Source of the DNA: Lojkania enalia
Lineage: Eukaryota > Ascomycota > Dothideomycetes > Pleosporales
DNA: 64,000 nucleotides
Reading direction: 5' to 3'
Assembly: GCA_010094045.1 (NCBI GenBank)
Contig: ML986579.1
Location: 746,206 to 810,205, forward strand
This document shows, piece after piece, positions 34,306-44,801 of this stretch. Below the pieces are notes generated by a model that made no database searches, was not told the DNA's origin, and saw nothing but the letters and a program-made list of their open reading frames with translations. The position numbers and the translations under genes were made by a program. Numbering within the stretch: position 1 is the first letter of the stretch; every line of letters starts with the position of its first letter.

Positions 34306-35208
34306 TTATGTCTCTTTAAATTCGTATAGTCCTTCACGATCTTTAACCAGAACTTCGATATTGGCCTCTTCAATGTCTTTCCCGTCAACCTTGAGCCCAG
34401 CCTTCATCACGTCTCCGGTAACAACAGGGCCTACTCCCTTTGGTGTTCCCGTCAGGACAATGTCTCCTTTTTCCAGCGACATGACTCGGCTAATGTCACT
34501 CAATTGTCTTGGGATACGGAATAGCATTAGCTCGGTGTTGTCAGATTGTTTTACCTGACCATTCACGCTTAGCCAGAGATGGGCATTATGTGGGTTAGGG
34601 ATTTTCGACTTCGCAATCAGATTGCTAATGGGAAGAAATGTGTCAAAGCCTTTAGCAATGGACCATGGAAGCCCCTTCCTCTTCGCTTCGTCTTGGACAT
34701 TCCTGGCCGTCATATCAATCGCAAGAAGATAGCCTGTACATCGGTCAATATTATTCCTTCAGTTGTTATGCTCGTATAGCGCAATTGCACGTTAATTCGC
34801 GGGAGGGGATAAACATACCTTCAATGGCATCCATAGCGCCCTCAGTATCCTCAGGATGCAAATCTTTTACAGTCTTGCCCATGATTAGACCCAATTCGAC
34901 CTCATAGTGCATAGTCACACCCCTAGGGCGCAACACGGGTCCTTGATCAGGGAGTAGGAGAGCACTTGGTGGCTTGAGGAAGAAGAAAGGCTGTTTGGGC
35001 TTTGCACTGTTGAGTTCCTTGATATGATCACTATGGATGGAATTAGTCACAAATACATTACTATATTTAACGGAAGAGCAATTACGCATAATTCCGCCCT
35101 ATGCACATGACCTAACAAATTATGATCAGCAAGGAATTAGAAGGCAGAGAGCGAGAGTGAATATAGTACCTTTCGGCAATTGGCCCTCAATGATTGTAAC
35201 GATGCCAT
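34306..35208 (-). CDS. Fumarylacetoacetate hydrolase family protein (FAHD1/acylpyruvase type)
   Basis: FAHD1-type enzymes cleave acylpyruvates or decarboxylate oxaloacetate, usually in mitochondria, with a bound divalent metal. Four exons: 35208-35170, 35111-35086 (26 nt), 35030-34819 and 34733-34306, 234 residues. The joined protein reads CRK-VMCIGRNYA-DHIKELNSAKPKQPFFF, then LKPPSALLL, the metal ligands in MHYEVELGLIMG, EG-YLLAIDMTARNVQDEAK, the loop PWSIAKGFDTFLPIS, and the C-terminal DIVLTGTPKGVGPV. Every junction keeps frame. The short N-terminus leaves little room for a canonical mitochondrial presequence, so location is uncertain. Confidence 0.93.
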
Positions 35209-35475
35209 GTTGGATACCTATAAAACAAATATGTGTCTACGAATATGTACAAGCACAGACACAGAAAGAAAGCCAAGCACAAATGGACAAGAAGGGCGGT
35301 TGAGGCTCCAAGGTTGCAGGAAGACGAAGCTGTGACTCGCTGCAGTCCCGCTTCTCGGCTCGCAAGCGGAACGTGGTCAGAGCTCCAAGCTCGCACCCCC
35401 ATCCATATATCCCACACCCCACTTCCGCCCTCGGAGCTCCATTAAATCGGATTAGAAGACGATCGGGACATCAAA

Positions 35476-35852
35476 ATGGTAAAAGATGAGCCAGGCGTAC
35501 AAAATACAATGCAACTGGCCGAAATCCTGTCCGACCTAACTTCCCTTCGCGTCTGTGTATGTCCCCTTCCCTATCCCCCTTCTTCTACACCTCACATCGA
35601 AAACCAAACTAATCCTCCGCTCCATCATAATAGGATCCCGCCGCCGCCCTAGCTCTCGTCTCCGTGCGGCCCTCGTCTATACCTAAATCCACGAGCACCC
35701 CGACAGAAAACGATGACCAGGATCCGGACTTGAAGAAGGCGAAGGATTTAGTGGAATTGCATTATGAGGTCAAAGAGAGGCAGAGGAAGGGCGAGTTGAG
35801 CGGGGCGTTGGAGGAGGCGAGAAAGGCGGTGGGACGGGCGGTTGGGCATTGA
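35476..35852 (+). CDS. Small conserved-looking protein, function unknown (99 aa)
   Basis: Exons 35476-35556 and 35634-35852 joined in phase 0 (donor GTATGT, acceptor AATAG). The N-terminal helix MQLAEILSDLTSLRVC runs into DPAAALALVSVRP, then a polar linker, and a C-terminal helix (LKKAKDLVELHYEVKERQRK, LEEARKAVGRAVG). The two-helix arrangement with LHYEVKERQ suggests a small subunit of a complex. I do not recognise the family. It is divergent from the FAHD1-type gene, with about 270 nt between starts. Confidence 0.65.
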
Positions 35853-36319
35853 GATGTGCACTTGATGGATGTCTTTATTGCAGGGCAAGACTATGGGGGG
35901 CAATGGGGAGAAAGAAAGACTTAGGGACGACAATGCCGCCGGTCACAGGTCAAGGGCAAGATTAATCAGATCCATTCGCGTGATCGAGAAGAAGAGGCTG
36001 GCATGGGCATGTATCTGCTCACGTTGGTATAGATGTTAGAACCGCAAGCCAGAAGATGCGAGAAAAAGATCGCAATAGCTCTTATATCTCCTTAGATCGA
36101 TAGAGGGATTATTCTCGCAAGGATCGGTAGTTCCGCTAGGGGCGGCAAGAATAGCAAGGAGATGTTCATCTTGCAGCTCGGGCCGTTTAAGATCATAGCA
36201 AGGGCAAAGGGTGGTAGAGCATTGTTTGAAGGCTCTTAGGATATAGTATGCCAGCAAGGACGAAGCTATCTAAGATGAGAGGGTGAAAGGGTATCGAGAA
36301 AAGTTGAAGACACCACCCA
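35853..36319. other. Intergenic between convergent genes
   Basis: About 470 nt, no feature recognised. Confidence 0.5.
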
Positions 36320-38006
36320 TCACTCCTTACCAGCCTTTTTCCGCAGTTCAGCCTTTACCTGAGTCGCCAATTTCCTTCCCAATACGGCTTTATGTACACA
36401 AATTGGAACTTTCGCCCGCGCTCTATCACGTTTCCGTGGCTTCTCGGGGATTTTGGGCTCCTCTAGCTTCTCGGATTCCTGCTCTGGTAGTGCAGGCTCA
36501 TTAGGTCCTGGTTCGGGTTCTTTTCTAAGTTCCGGTTCAGGTGGAGGTTCTGGGTGAGGTTCTAGCTCGGGTTTCGATTCGGGGTCTTTCTCAGGTTCTA
36601 GCTCAGGTTTGGCCTCTGGCTTAGATTCTGACGCCGCCTCCTTTTCCGGCCTAGAGGGGAGTGTAGGATCATTTTCGGGTTCGGGTTCGGGTTCGGGTTC
36701 AGGCTTCAGTTCAGGTTCAGGCTCTGGGTTCTGGGTACTTGGCGCTACTGGTTCCTCTCTAAGCTCTTCAGGCGCTTTACATTATAAGTCAACTTGTCGC
36801 CGAAGTTAGAATATTGACACACCTTGCTCGGGTTCCGGCTCGGGCTGATTTTCTGGTTCAGTCTCGGGCTCCTTTTGGGGTTCCGGCTCAGGCTCTTTAT
36901 CTGTCACCGGTTCCTTTGCTTCCTCGAGAGGCTCTTCGAGAGGAACTGCTAATAATACGTCAGTCGGATTATCAAGACTAGAAACGGCAGCATACCTGGC
37001 TCGGGCTCGAGCTCTGGTTCAGGCTCCTTTTCTAGTTCGGGCTCCTTTTCTAGCTCAGGATCTGGTTCCTTCGCTCCTTTAGCTGGCTCGGGCTCCTTTT
37101 CTAGTTCAGGCTCCTTTTCTGGTTCAGGATCTGGTTCCTTCGCTTCTTCAGTCGGCTTGGGTTCGGGCTCTGGTTCCTTCATCGCCTCCGCTGCCTCTTC
37201 GACAGGCGCTTTAGTAAGAACTGTTAGTGTATTCGCAGAGAATAAACCGATAACATGCCTAGCTCAGGTTCCGGATCCTCAGCTAATACAGCAAGTTCCT
37301 CGACTAGGTCTTCAACAGGAGCCCCTTCTACCATATTAGCCAGTCTCCAACAAAAACGAGCTGTTTTCCTACGTGGCACTGGCTCGGGTTCCTTGACTTC
37401 CTCGACTGGCTGCTCTGGTGCTATTCACACAAAGTTAGCAAGCGAACTCCGGCATGAATAATGTAATACGCGGCTCGTTTTGAGGCTCCGTTTCTTCAAC
37501 AGGAGCAGGCTCTTCAGTGGGTGGCTCTTTAGCTAATTGAGATCCAGTAAGCAAGAGCTCTTCAGCAAAAATCATCTCTCCTAGATTCGGAGTCTCTAGA
37601 GGACCGACCTTCTTCTGTTGGTGGGGCTTCGTCAGTAGGTGCAGGCTCTTGGGGTTGCGCCTCTTTAGCGGGCTGTTCGGGTTCGACAGGTTGTGGCTCT
37701 ACAACAGGTGCTTCCAGTCTTGTCAACACATGCTGCTGAAAACAGCAGGGCGCATACCCTCAGGTTCTGGTTCCAGTTTGGCCTCGACAGCAGCGACTAC
37801 ATCTTCGGGCTTATCTTCAGCCGGTGCTGTTGCAAAAAAAAAAAAAAAACTTAGTACACTGTATCCTCCGAGGTTCAGTGCATACCTTCAGAGGGCTCCT
37901 CGTGTGCAGGTGTACTCGGCGGAGGAGCAGGAGGTTCTTCTGCGGCAGGCTGCTCTTCGCTGGCTGGCTCTACGACGATATCCGGGGGGGACTCTGCGTC
38001 TGCCAT
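36320..38006 (-). CDS. Glu/Pro-rich low-complexity protein encoded by nine phase-1 exons
   Basis: Start ATG 38006 ([16 protein letters not shown]). Exons: 38006-37886, 37826-37758, 37710-37609, 37532-37470, 37420-37373, 37327-37259, 37208-36996, 36948-36823 and 36774-36320, 421 residues. All eight introns are 45-76 nt and in phase 1, usually G then GTATGC/GTGTGT, with acceptors AG then CA, CG or CT, so most exons begin with Ala-Pro and end in a Glu-Pro run. One donor is GC (37258). The protein is almost entirely Glu, Pro, Lys and Ala ([33 protein letters not shown]) and so disordered, with a short basic C-terminus ([10 protein letters not shown]...[18 protein letters not shown]) that resembles a nuclear or nucleic-acid-binding tail. 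No family is recognised. The acceptor of exon 6 may shift by one codon. Intron 1 holds a T16 run. Confidence 0.8.
36675..36700. repeat. Hexanucleotide tandem repeat (TCGGGT)4
   Basis: Four perfect copies plus two bases within the last exon of the Glu/Pro-rich gene; on the coding strand each copy encodes Glu-Pro. It sits in a wider region (36485-36730) of degenerate copies of the same unit. Confidence 0.9.
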
Positions 38007-38849
38007 GGCGTGTATAGCTATTACTCAGCTCAGAGCAGCGTGTCGGAAAGAGAGGTAAAAATGAAAGGGATCAATGATAGAAAGGTAATAATAGCGGAGT
38101 GTATTAAACACTAAGAGCAGTGGCTGAGATGTCCCGTAAGAGAGTGTGCTGATCGCTGCAGGTGGATGAGGGAGATCTCCTCGTGCCTTACTTTTTGTAG
38201 CTGTGCTTGTTTGGAGCAGATATTAAGATGTAGCTGCCAGAATAGCCACCCCTGCATAATGAGGAAAGGACGCTTGACATACGCATTCGTTGACAGCATC
38301 GTCGCTTCATACCGTTTGCATTGGGGATGACAGCGGAGTGGCTAGTCGAACTTAGCATTCGCGTGGTTTTGATTACTCTAGTGCATTTCTATCTAATACT
38401 CCTTTTGCTGCCTTAAAGACTTAAATTTGATGCCTAGTATTCGTAATATCCAATGTCTCTTATCAATATCATAGAGGTGGAGATTATCTACATAAATCTC
38501 AGAAGGTGTAAACGGTGGTTAGGCAAGAAGCAAGGATATACTTCCGAACGCTATAAGGGTCCATTGAGATGTAGCCAGTGCGAAATTGAAGAGCACATAA
38601 ATGTCATCCGCCTTTTTCCTGTAGAGGAACCCTGACAACTCGCCTAGATATGAAGGCGCCGCAAGGCAAGTCTACCCGAATACCAAAGTCTTTAACACAA
38701 GTGCTATGGGGACGGAGAACAAGTTTATCCGAATGCCAAGCCACTAAATCAAGCTCCGCTGCCCTAGGTACATTAGCCCGACCCCGAGCTACCTTCACCA
38801 ACGTCGGCCAACGTCAATAACTCTATTGTTGCCCACCCACTCCTGCGCC
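38007..38849. other. Intergenic, divergent promoters of the Glu/Pro-rich and PWI/RS genes
   Basis: About 840 nt. Small frames on both strands have no coding features. Probably contains both promoters; no element is named. Confidence 0.5.
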
Positions 38850-40274
38850 ATGGCGGCGCTCACCGTTGATGAGAAGCGCCTAAAGGCAACCAAGTTTCCG
38901 CCGGAATTCAACCAACGGGTTGACACCCAGAAAGTCAACCTCGACCTCATGAAGAAATGGATCGCAGGAAAGATTCCCGAACTAGGCATAGAGGACGACA
39001 TCGTGGTTGACACAACTATTAACTTGCTCGAGAAGGATCGCTTTGTAAGGCTGTTCTTCTCAAATAGCCTCTCAGCCATGACTAACTTGCTACAGCCTAA
39101 TATCAAGGCAATACAAATTCTGATATCCGGATTTCTTGAAGAAAAATGTCCTAGTTTTTGTAAAGAGTTATGGGGTCTAATGCTCAGCGCGCAGGCTTCT
39201 CCAATGGGGGTTCCAAAGGAACTCCTAGAGGCAAAGAAGCTGGAAATGAAGCAAGAGCAGGTCGGTCAACAAAACTTTCTCCACTATCTCGTTCAAATGA
39301 AATAATGCTAATATTATATTAAGGCGTCAAAAGCTGCTGCTGAGAGTCGTCGTCGTGCAGAAAAAGAGGAAAGCGACATGATTGATAGCTTCCGCCGCAC
39401 TGACCGTTCCGAACGCGGGGAACGTGGTCGAGGCCGACTTCCGCGGGGAGATAGACTAGGTAGAGGACGAGATTTTGACCGTCGTCCACCCCGTCCAGAC
39501 TCCCGCTCTCCACCACCGTAAGTATACGCCTTCTGATCCCTCACACCCACTTTTGTTAAGCAAATCCTAGTAGACGAAGGAGACCCTCTCCACCACGGCG
39601 TGATCGCGATAGCTACGTTCCACGCGCCCGAGGAAGAGGACGTCCACGTGACAGATCTCAAGACCGGCGACGCTCCCCGCCTTCATATCGGCTTAGATCT
39701 AGATCTCCGCCACCACGCCATTCTCGCCGTTCTCGCCGTTCACCATCTACGTCCTCTTCGAGGTCTCCAACCCCACGTCGTTCTAGATCACGATCTCTTC
39801 GTAGACGTCGATCTCCTGAGTCAAGGTCTACCTCACGTTTCTCTTTATCTCGATCTCTATCCCTACGCCCCAATAGGCCCTCTAGAGGATCCAGATATTC
39901 TTGGCTTGCCTGGGATATGAGGACGCCCATGCTGCTAAGATCTATTTACCCCTACGGTTGAATCAAGTAACTCACTAGCTTCCAGTAGGTCAATTTCCCG
40001 ATCACCTATCTCACGGCGACGCCGACACGATCGATCACGTTCAGCCTCACGATCAATGTCTATTACCCCAAGGTCGGAACGAACCGAAAACGAGCGGAGT
40101 AGAGCTCGTACTAGGTAACACGATTCAACCCATTCAAACAATCCAGAAGCTAATAATCAAAGACACTACGGAAAACGTCCTCGAAGCCCAAGCACTGCAA
40201 GCTCGAGGAGCGACTCCCGTCGAACAAGAAGGAGGCTTACAAGGTCACCATCATCACGATCGCCAAGTGGCTGA
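38850..40274 (+). CDS. PWI-domain, RS-rich splicing factor (SRRM1/SRm160-like)
   Basis: PWI-RS proteins are splicing coactivators that bind RNA and link the spliceosome to 3' processing. Exons 38850-39044, 39096-39260 and 39324-39517 encode the PWI domain: FPPEFNQRVDTQKVNLDLMK, KKWIAGKIPELG, DRF-PNIKAIQILISGFLEE, CKELWGLMLSAQASPMGVP. An RS/RG tail follows from 39571 (RRRRPSPPRRDRDSYVPR, then repeated RSRS). If no more introns are used the frame ends at TGA 39961. Downstream RS-coding sequence (about 39990-40114 and 40163-40274, ending RSPSSRSPSG and TGA) suggests two further exons, reached by an intron whose donor I cannot place. The second intron has a weak GTCGGT donor and TTAAG acceptor. 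Domain call is firm; the 3' end is not. Confidence 0.8.
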
Positions 40275-40634
40275 GGCCGAGAACCGCAGGTGCCACAGGT
40301 GGGTCGCCCAGATGGCATCCCATTAGGTCCCTCTCCCAAAAATAACACTCCTCAATTCGATTCAGGTCTTGGTCTTGTGGTGCAACCCCACTGTCCACCC
40401 GATCAACATCTACCATAATTCTTGGAACGGTGGCCAATATCGAAAGGTTATTCTGGCAATTAAGTATTCAGAATCAACATACATAGACTGTATATGGGAA
40501 ACGTACCCAAGAACCTTCCCTAGTGCTTTAGAAGCCGTGAAGGTATTTCCGTTTGGTTGGGTTATGGAATAGGTCATGTGCAATACACATCTTCAATGCT
40601 AGCCTGCGCTTAAATAGGTGGACGGAGGCCAGAT
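40275..40634. other. Intergenic between convergent genes
   Basis: About 360 nt; nothing recognised apart from the possible 3' leader of the PWI/RS gene. Confidence 0.5.
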
Positions 40635-41926
40635 TCAGCTATCCTTTTGCCGTTTACACTGGGCGGCCACAACACTAATGTCGTCAAGTTTACCTATTAT
40701 ACAATTAATTTGACGATTACTTTAGAGTTAATGTGACATACCTCCTTCAATGGACAAACCTTCATCGATTGCTTTCTCCATATACGGACTTTCCGCGAAG
40801 GGATCCTCGGCGATGGTTCTCGCTGCATTTACGAGTTCCTGCGCAACAAAACGCATGCCATCGGCGTACGACAATTGTGCTGGTTCTAATCCATCCTCGT
40901 ACCTGCTGGTGTCGTTCTTCCACTTCTCCATACTGTCCACGACATTCTGAACAATTTCGTGCTCCCATAGGTTATCCACAACTCCATCGGTCATAGCTAG
41001 CACAACATCATCTTCTTCAATTTCTATTCTGTCCGTCACTGCACTGTTGACAGGTGTGTCCGGACTGTTAGTGCCTAACTGGCGGGGGCAATCGAACCAA
41101 TGCCACTGTTCTATAGTTTTGAAGATGACCTCCTTATTCCGCGGCCGTAGGATTAGTATTTGGGAGTCGCCAAGTTGCGTAACATATAATATTGGATGTT
41201 CCGGGTTGTTGAAATCGGAGGTAAGGAGAGCACCACAGGCAGTTGTTGTCCCATACCATTCATTAGGCTCAGACGTAGCTTGTTTCGTGTGCTCGAACGC
41301 TGCTTGAAGATAAGCCGTCAGATCAGGCTCCTTTCCCTTGCCATACTCGGCTTGCTCGACTTCAAGCGCCCAGAAGTGGAGGATAAGTCGCGACCATAAG
41401 CTAATTATCCAGATCAGAAACGTTCTCGTATTAAAGCGTGGAGCCCAACTTACGCAGCATGCCCTCTCTCCTTCGCTGCCCAGGCTCCCACTCCATCATT
41501 TGCAACAATGAAGTTGTCACCAACCAGTACCGCATCATCTCCGTTCGTCACGCCCCGAATCATCTCCCCGTTAACATACGGTCTCCGATCCCGGCTCTTG
41601 TTATGCGTGCTCAGAGGTTCCGAAAAGCTACCCGAAGGATATGATAGGAATGGCGGCGGGAATGGACGCGAAGGCCGTTTCGCATACAAAGCGTACCCGG
41701 CTTCGAAGTAGAAGGGCGATTTGTGTTGAGGATTAGCGTCATCGGGAACGGGCGTTGTGGTGCCAATGCGTGGTTCTTGGGGTTGACGGGCAAAGCATCT
41801 TATCAGCGGCGAGCTGTAGACTCGTGGTAGGGGGGAGCGGAGGGGGAGAGACTTCCCACGCCGCACGCACTGGAGGCTTGATAGGCCGACGAAGGGATTG
41901 CGGAGATGCGAGAAAGGGGCGACCAT
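40635..41926 (-). CDS. ptc7: PP2C-type protein phosphatase, Ptc7 family (mitochondrial)
   Basis: Ptc7 is a mitochondrial Mg/Mn-dependent Ser/Thr phosphatase; in yeast it acts on coenzyme Q synthesis. Exons 41926-41454, 41400-40742 and 40693-40635 give 396 residues. The N-terminus (MVAPFSHLRNPFVGLSSLQ, rich in Arg and Ser, few acidic residues) looks like a mitochondrial presequence. Metal-site motifs are present: GDDAVLVGDNFIVANDGVG, YVTQLGDSQI, VVLAMTDGVVDN and the last splice restores EGLSIEGG-KLDDISVVAAQC. The first splice gives GHAA-LWSRLILHFWALEVE. All introns are GT-AG. Confidence 0.93.
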
Positions 41927-42509
41927 GCCAGCAATCGTGAGTGAGGTTTAGAGCACGAACGCGGGCATATGGCGTGCGGTCGGAATTATGAAAACCGCTT
42001 AAGAGGCGCGGCCTCGTCGCTGGTGCTTGCTGGAGATATCATGTTGGGACTGCCGCTGCGGTCTGTGGGTGAGAGGGCTTATTCAGCGGGTATATGACGT
42101 GGGTTGGGCGCGTTCGAGCCTAAGGCTCGCGTTGCGGATATTCCAGGACGTTTTGAAGATATGGCGTACATGATATGGGAGCAAATATATCCCCAACATG
42201 AATATGCATGACGGATAGATCAAGACGCTTACATATTTTCATTAATTGGTTCCAGGTTACTGGGGCTGATTGATCTACAGTGCCCACTCTCGTGGGTATG
42301 CTGATGCTTTCCTTTGCAGCATAGAAGTGCAGGGGTGCAAGCATGCGTTCGATTTCAATTGAATTTCATTATGCAAACAATCATAGAGAGGCTAGAGATC
42401 CCCATATTAAGCTCCGGCTCCGTGAACACCAACCCAGCTCCCTCCGTCCAAACGCCAAGCAATGCATGACCTTCGCTCATAGAGCATACTCTTAGTAGGC
42501 CTTCCACCT
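41927..42509. other. Intergenic
   Basis: About 580 nt between two leftward genes; nothing recognised beyond the presumed ptc7 promoter. Confidence 0.5.
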
Positions 42510-43066
42510 TTAGGCCCTCCTCTTGAGAAATGTTTCCAGATCCTGCTTCGTCGCCACTCCAAGGACGAACTTCCTACTCGCATCGGTCACCACTGCGAAT
42601 TCTTGCTGCCCACTCCCATCCACGCCCCCCTCGAAGAACTGCTCCAGCTCCTCCAATGGCGTCTCCATAGTAATCACTTTATATCTCGCTCCCCGTCTCC
42701 TAAACTTTAGCATTGCGGCTTCGACGAGATCGGTATCATGGACTTTGCCTTCCCTAAGGAGCTGCTGGAGGCGCGGTATGCTGATGTAACCAAGCAAGGC
42801 ACGGTTTTCATGGGATATGACGGTGAGGTGTGTGTAGTCGCGCTCGTAGGCGCTCATGAGGGCGTGGGAGATTGGGTCGGAAGGCTTTACGGAGAGAGCT
42901 GGGGGCGGGTCAAGGTCTTCTACCGTCGCCTATATTATGCTCGATCAGTTAGATCCACTGAGCATGGGGTTGAGGGACGAACCCCGCGGTATTTGTCGGC
43001 CCATATTGACTGGAAGTTGCCGTTAACCGTACCATTTGTGGCGGCACCCGATGTCTTGGTAGCCAT
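42510..43066 (-). CDS. Small CBS-pair protein
   Basis: Exons 43066-42983 and 42929-42510, joined in phase 0 with a GTTCGT donor and ATATAG acceptor, give 167 residues. The join restores IWADKYRG-ATVEDLDPPPALSV, typical of fungal single-Bateman proteins. The body is two CBS repeats: ISHALMSAYERDYTHLTVIS with LLGYISIPRLQQLLREGK, and KVITMETPLEELEQFFEGG with FAVVTDASRKFVLGVATKQD. CBS pairs bind adenosine nucleotides and regulate partners; no partner domain is fused here, so the target is unknown. Confidence 0.85.
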
Positions 43067-43882
43067 GGTTGTGGATATACGTGATTAACGAGGTGGAATG
43101 GCAGAGTTGCGCATTAAAGAAATTCTAAGAGGCTTGATCTGCAGCCCCGCGCTAGTCCCACGCGAGTGTGATCTTCCTGTGAAGGCCGCTAACGCTACAT
43201 AATTTGACAGTTGTTCAAATTCATTTATTTGTGATGTCTCTACTAGCTTATTGAATGTGCAAGGGTACATAAAATTGCCCTTCAAGTCCTTCGGCTTCTC
43301 CAGCACTCACACAGCTCGGGGTTTGACAGTGCTACCCATCCCGAAGGTGCATCTGCATAGCTAGCAAAACATTAGCTTCCATACTACTTAAAGCTGATGC
43401 TAATATGGTTGAGGATTTGAAATTCAGAGAGAAGATATTAAACTCGTCCTTGACGACTGCAAACGAATTGAAAGGTCAAGCCACCAGAAGCGAACTTGAC
43501 GCCTCCAACTCAAGTCCCAGTCCGTCTAAGCCTAAGGATGACGATACATAGGTTTTCATCATGCTCTAACCTACACAAAAATATGAGAAGAAAATCCTTA
43601 CCCGTAGTATAATGTGAAATGCTTGATTTGAGATGAAAAATTTTTTGCAAAACATACGACAGCTGGTATTCGCTTGTAGTCTCCTACCAAGCTACTAACC
43701 AGCCGGTTGCAAGATTGAAGAGTGGGGATCGGACGGGTCCCATTCGTTCCTTGCACCTTTGATCGTATGTGTTCGTTACCGAAGCGTCCTGGGCCCATAT
43801 CCGCTGTCAATCAATGTGCAAACAGCTTTTGGTTAACCTAAATAAGCTAGTGCATACCTATCATCCTCTCCCTACTGAAATC
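43067..43882. other. Intergenic, mostly empty
   Basis: About 815 nt between two leftward genes. It contains one possible tiny coding frame (43405-43551, plus strand, listed separately). Otherwise nothing recognised. Confidence 0.45.
43405..43551 (+). CDS. Possible 48-residue ORF or exon
   Basis: ATG at 43405 opens MVEDLKFREKILNSSLTTAN and ends in a polar SSPSPSKPKDDDT tail at TAG 43549-43551. The frame stays open upstream to 43327. Composition is protein-like (helix then polar tail), but there is no recognised family, and no independent sign of expression. Confidence 0.2.
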   Translation: MVEDLKFREKILNSSLTTANELKGQATRSELDASNSSPSPSKPKDDDT

Positions 43883-44554
43883 TCAGTAATCCAAATTCAC
43901 GGCAGCATCCTTCTGGTTATCAGGGCCATTGGCCTGATGCCACGGATCCCATTCATCGCTGTCGTCCTTATGATAGCCCTGGTACGATGCACGCCCAGAA
44001 ACATTGCTGCCCTCTCGTCCTTCTCTTCTCTTCTCCTTCTTGCGCTTTTGGTAGTTTTTCCTATTCCTTGTGTTCTTCTTCCGGGTCCGCTCACTGATTT
44101 GAGTCCAGTTGTTCGTGCTCTCGGTGTTAGCACCGCCTTCTCGTGCAACTTGATCGGGTCCCGCATTGGCATCGTTCAAGGATAGGACAGGCTCATGGTG
44201 TACGCTTGATTCCATTTCGCCGTTTTGCTCGTCGCCCGTGGATGATTGGGGCGGGGGCTGCCTGGCTCTCTTTGGGCTGGACTCCGGTTCTGGCGTTTCG
44301 GAAGCATCGCGCTTTTGCCGTCGTGCTCGTATAATAGCATGTATCTCGGAATGTCTTAACAAAGCAATATCTTCATCGGTAAGGGTGCGTTTGGTGCCGT
44401 CTTCGTAGTAGCCAAGACCATCATCTTCTTGATAGAACTCTTCCGTAGCCTCAACTCCGTAGCAGAACAGCGTCGGCAGCGGCGCGTCGGGGAAATGCTT
44501 TCGGTGGAATTGGCGGAGATCATCCACTGTAACAGTGGGGATTTGGAGCGCCAT
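43883..44554 (-). CDS. DUF3807 family protein, function unknown
   Basis: A single exon of 223 residues from ATG 44554. The N-terminus VDDLRQFHRKHFPDAPLPTL is the recognised conserved block of fungal DUF3807 proteins, followed by the acidic EEFYQEDDGLGYYEDGTKRT and LTDEDIALLRHSEIHAIIRA. The remaining half is disordered and basic (RTRKKNTRNRKNYQKRKKEK), ending SDEWDPWHQAN. Basic runs suggest a nuclear or RNA-related role, which is only inference. It is divergent from the fasciclin gene with about 250 nt between starts. Confidence 0.85.
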   Translation of the reverse strand: MALQIPTVTVDDLRQFHRKHFPDAPLPTLFCYGVEATEEFYQEDDGLGYYEDGTKRTLTDEDIALLRHSEIHAIIRARRQKRDASETPEPESSPKRARQPPPQSSTGDEQNGEMESSVHHEPVLSLNDANAGPDQVAREGGANTESTNNWTQISERTRKKNTRNRKNYQKRKKEKRREGREGSNVSGRASYQGYHKDDSDEWDPWHQANGPDNQKDAAVNLDY

Positions 44555-44801
44555 CCTCGTCTGCGACGTGCATTGGGGAGTAGAGAGGAAGAATCAATGT
44601 CTCCGAAGGCAAGTGAGAGTCCTCATGGTGTTTGGAAGGTGAAAAGTGATTGGCGCAAACGAGCAGGCACCATGACCCGTCCTTCACGCAATCACGAGAC
44701 AACTTGGCGAGGGCCTGCCGATGACGTCTGTGCATTCACCCCTCCAGCGGACAACCCGGCACTACCAACAATTCACAGATATTCACGTTCCAAGATCCGC
44801 C

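Noticed and set aside
36283..38005. Plus-strand frames rich in Gly/Ser
   Set aside because: They are the complement of the Glu/Pro-rich gene; the minus strand has consistent phase-1 splicing and a start codon.
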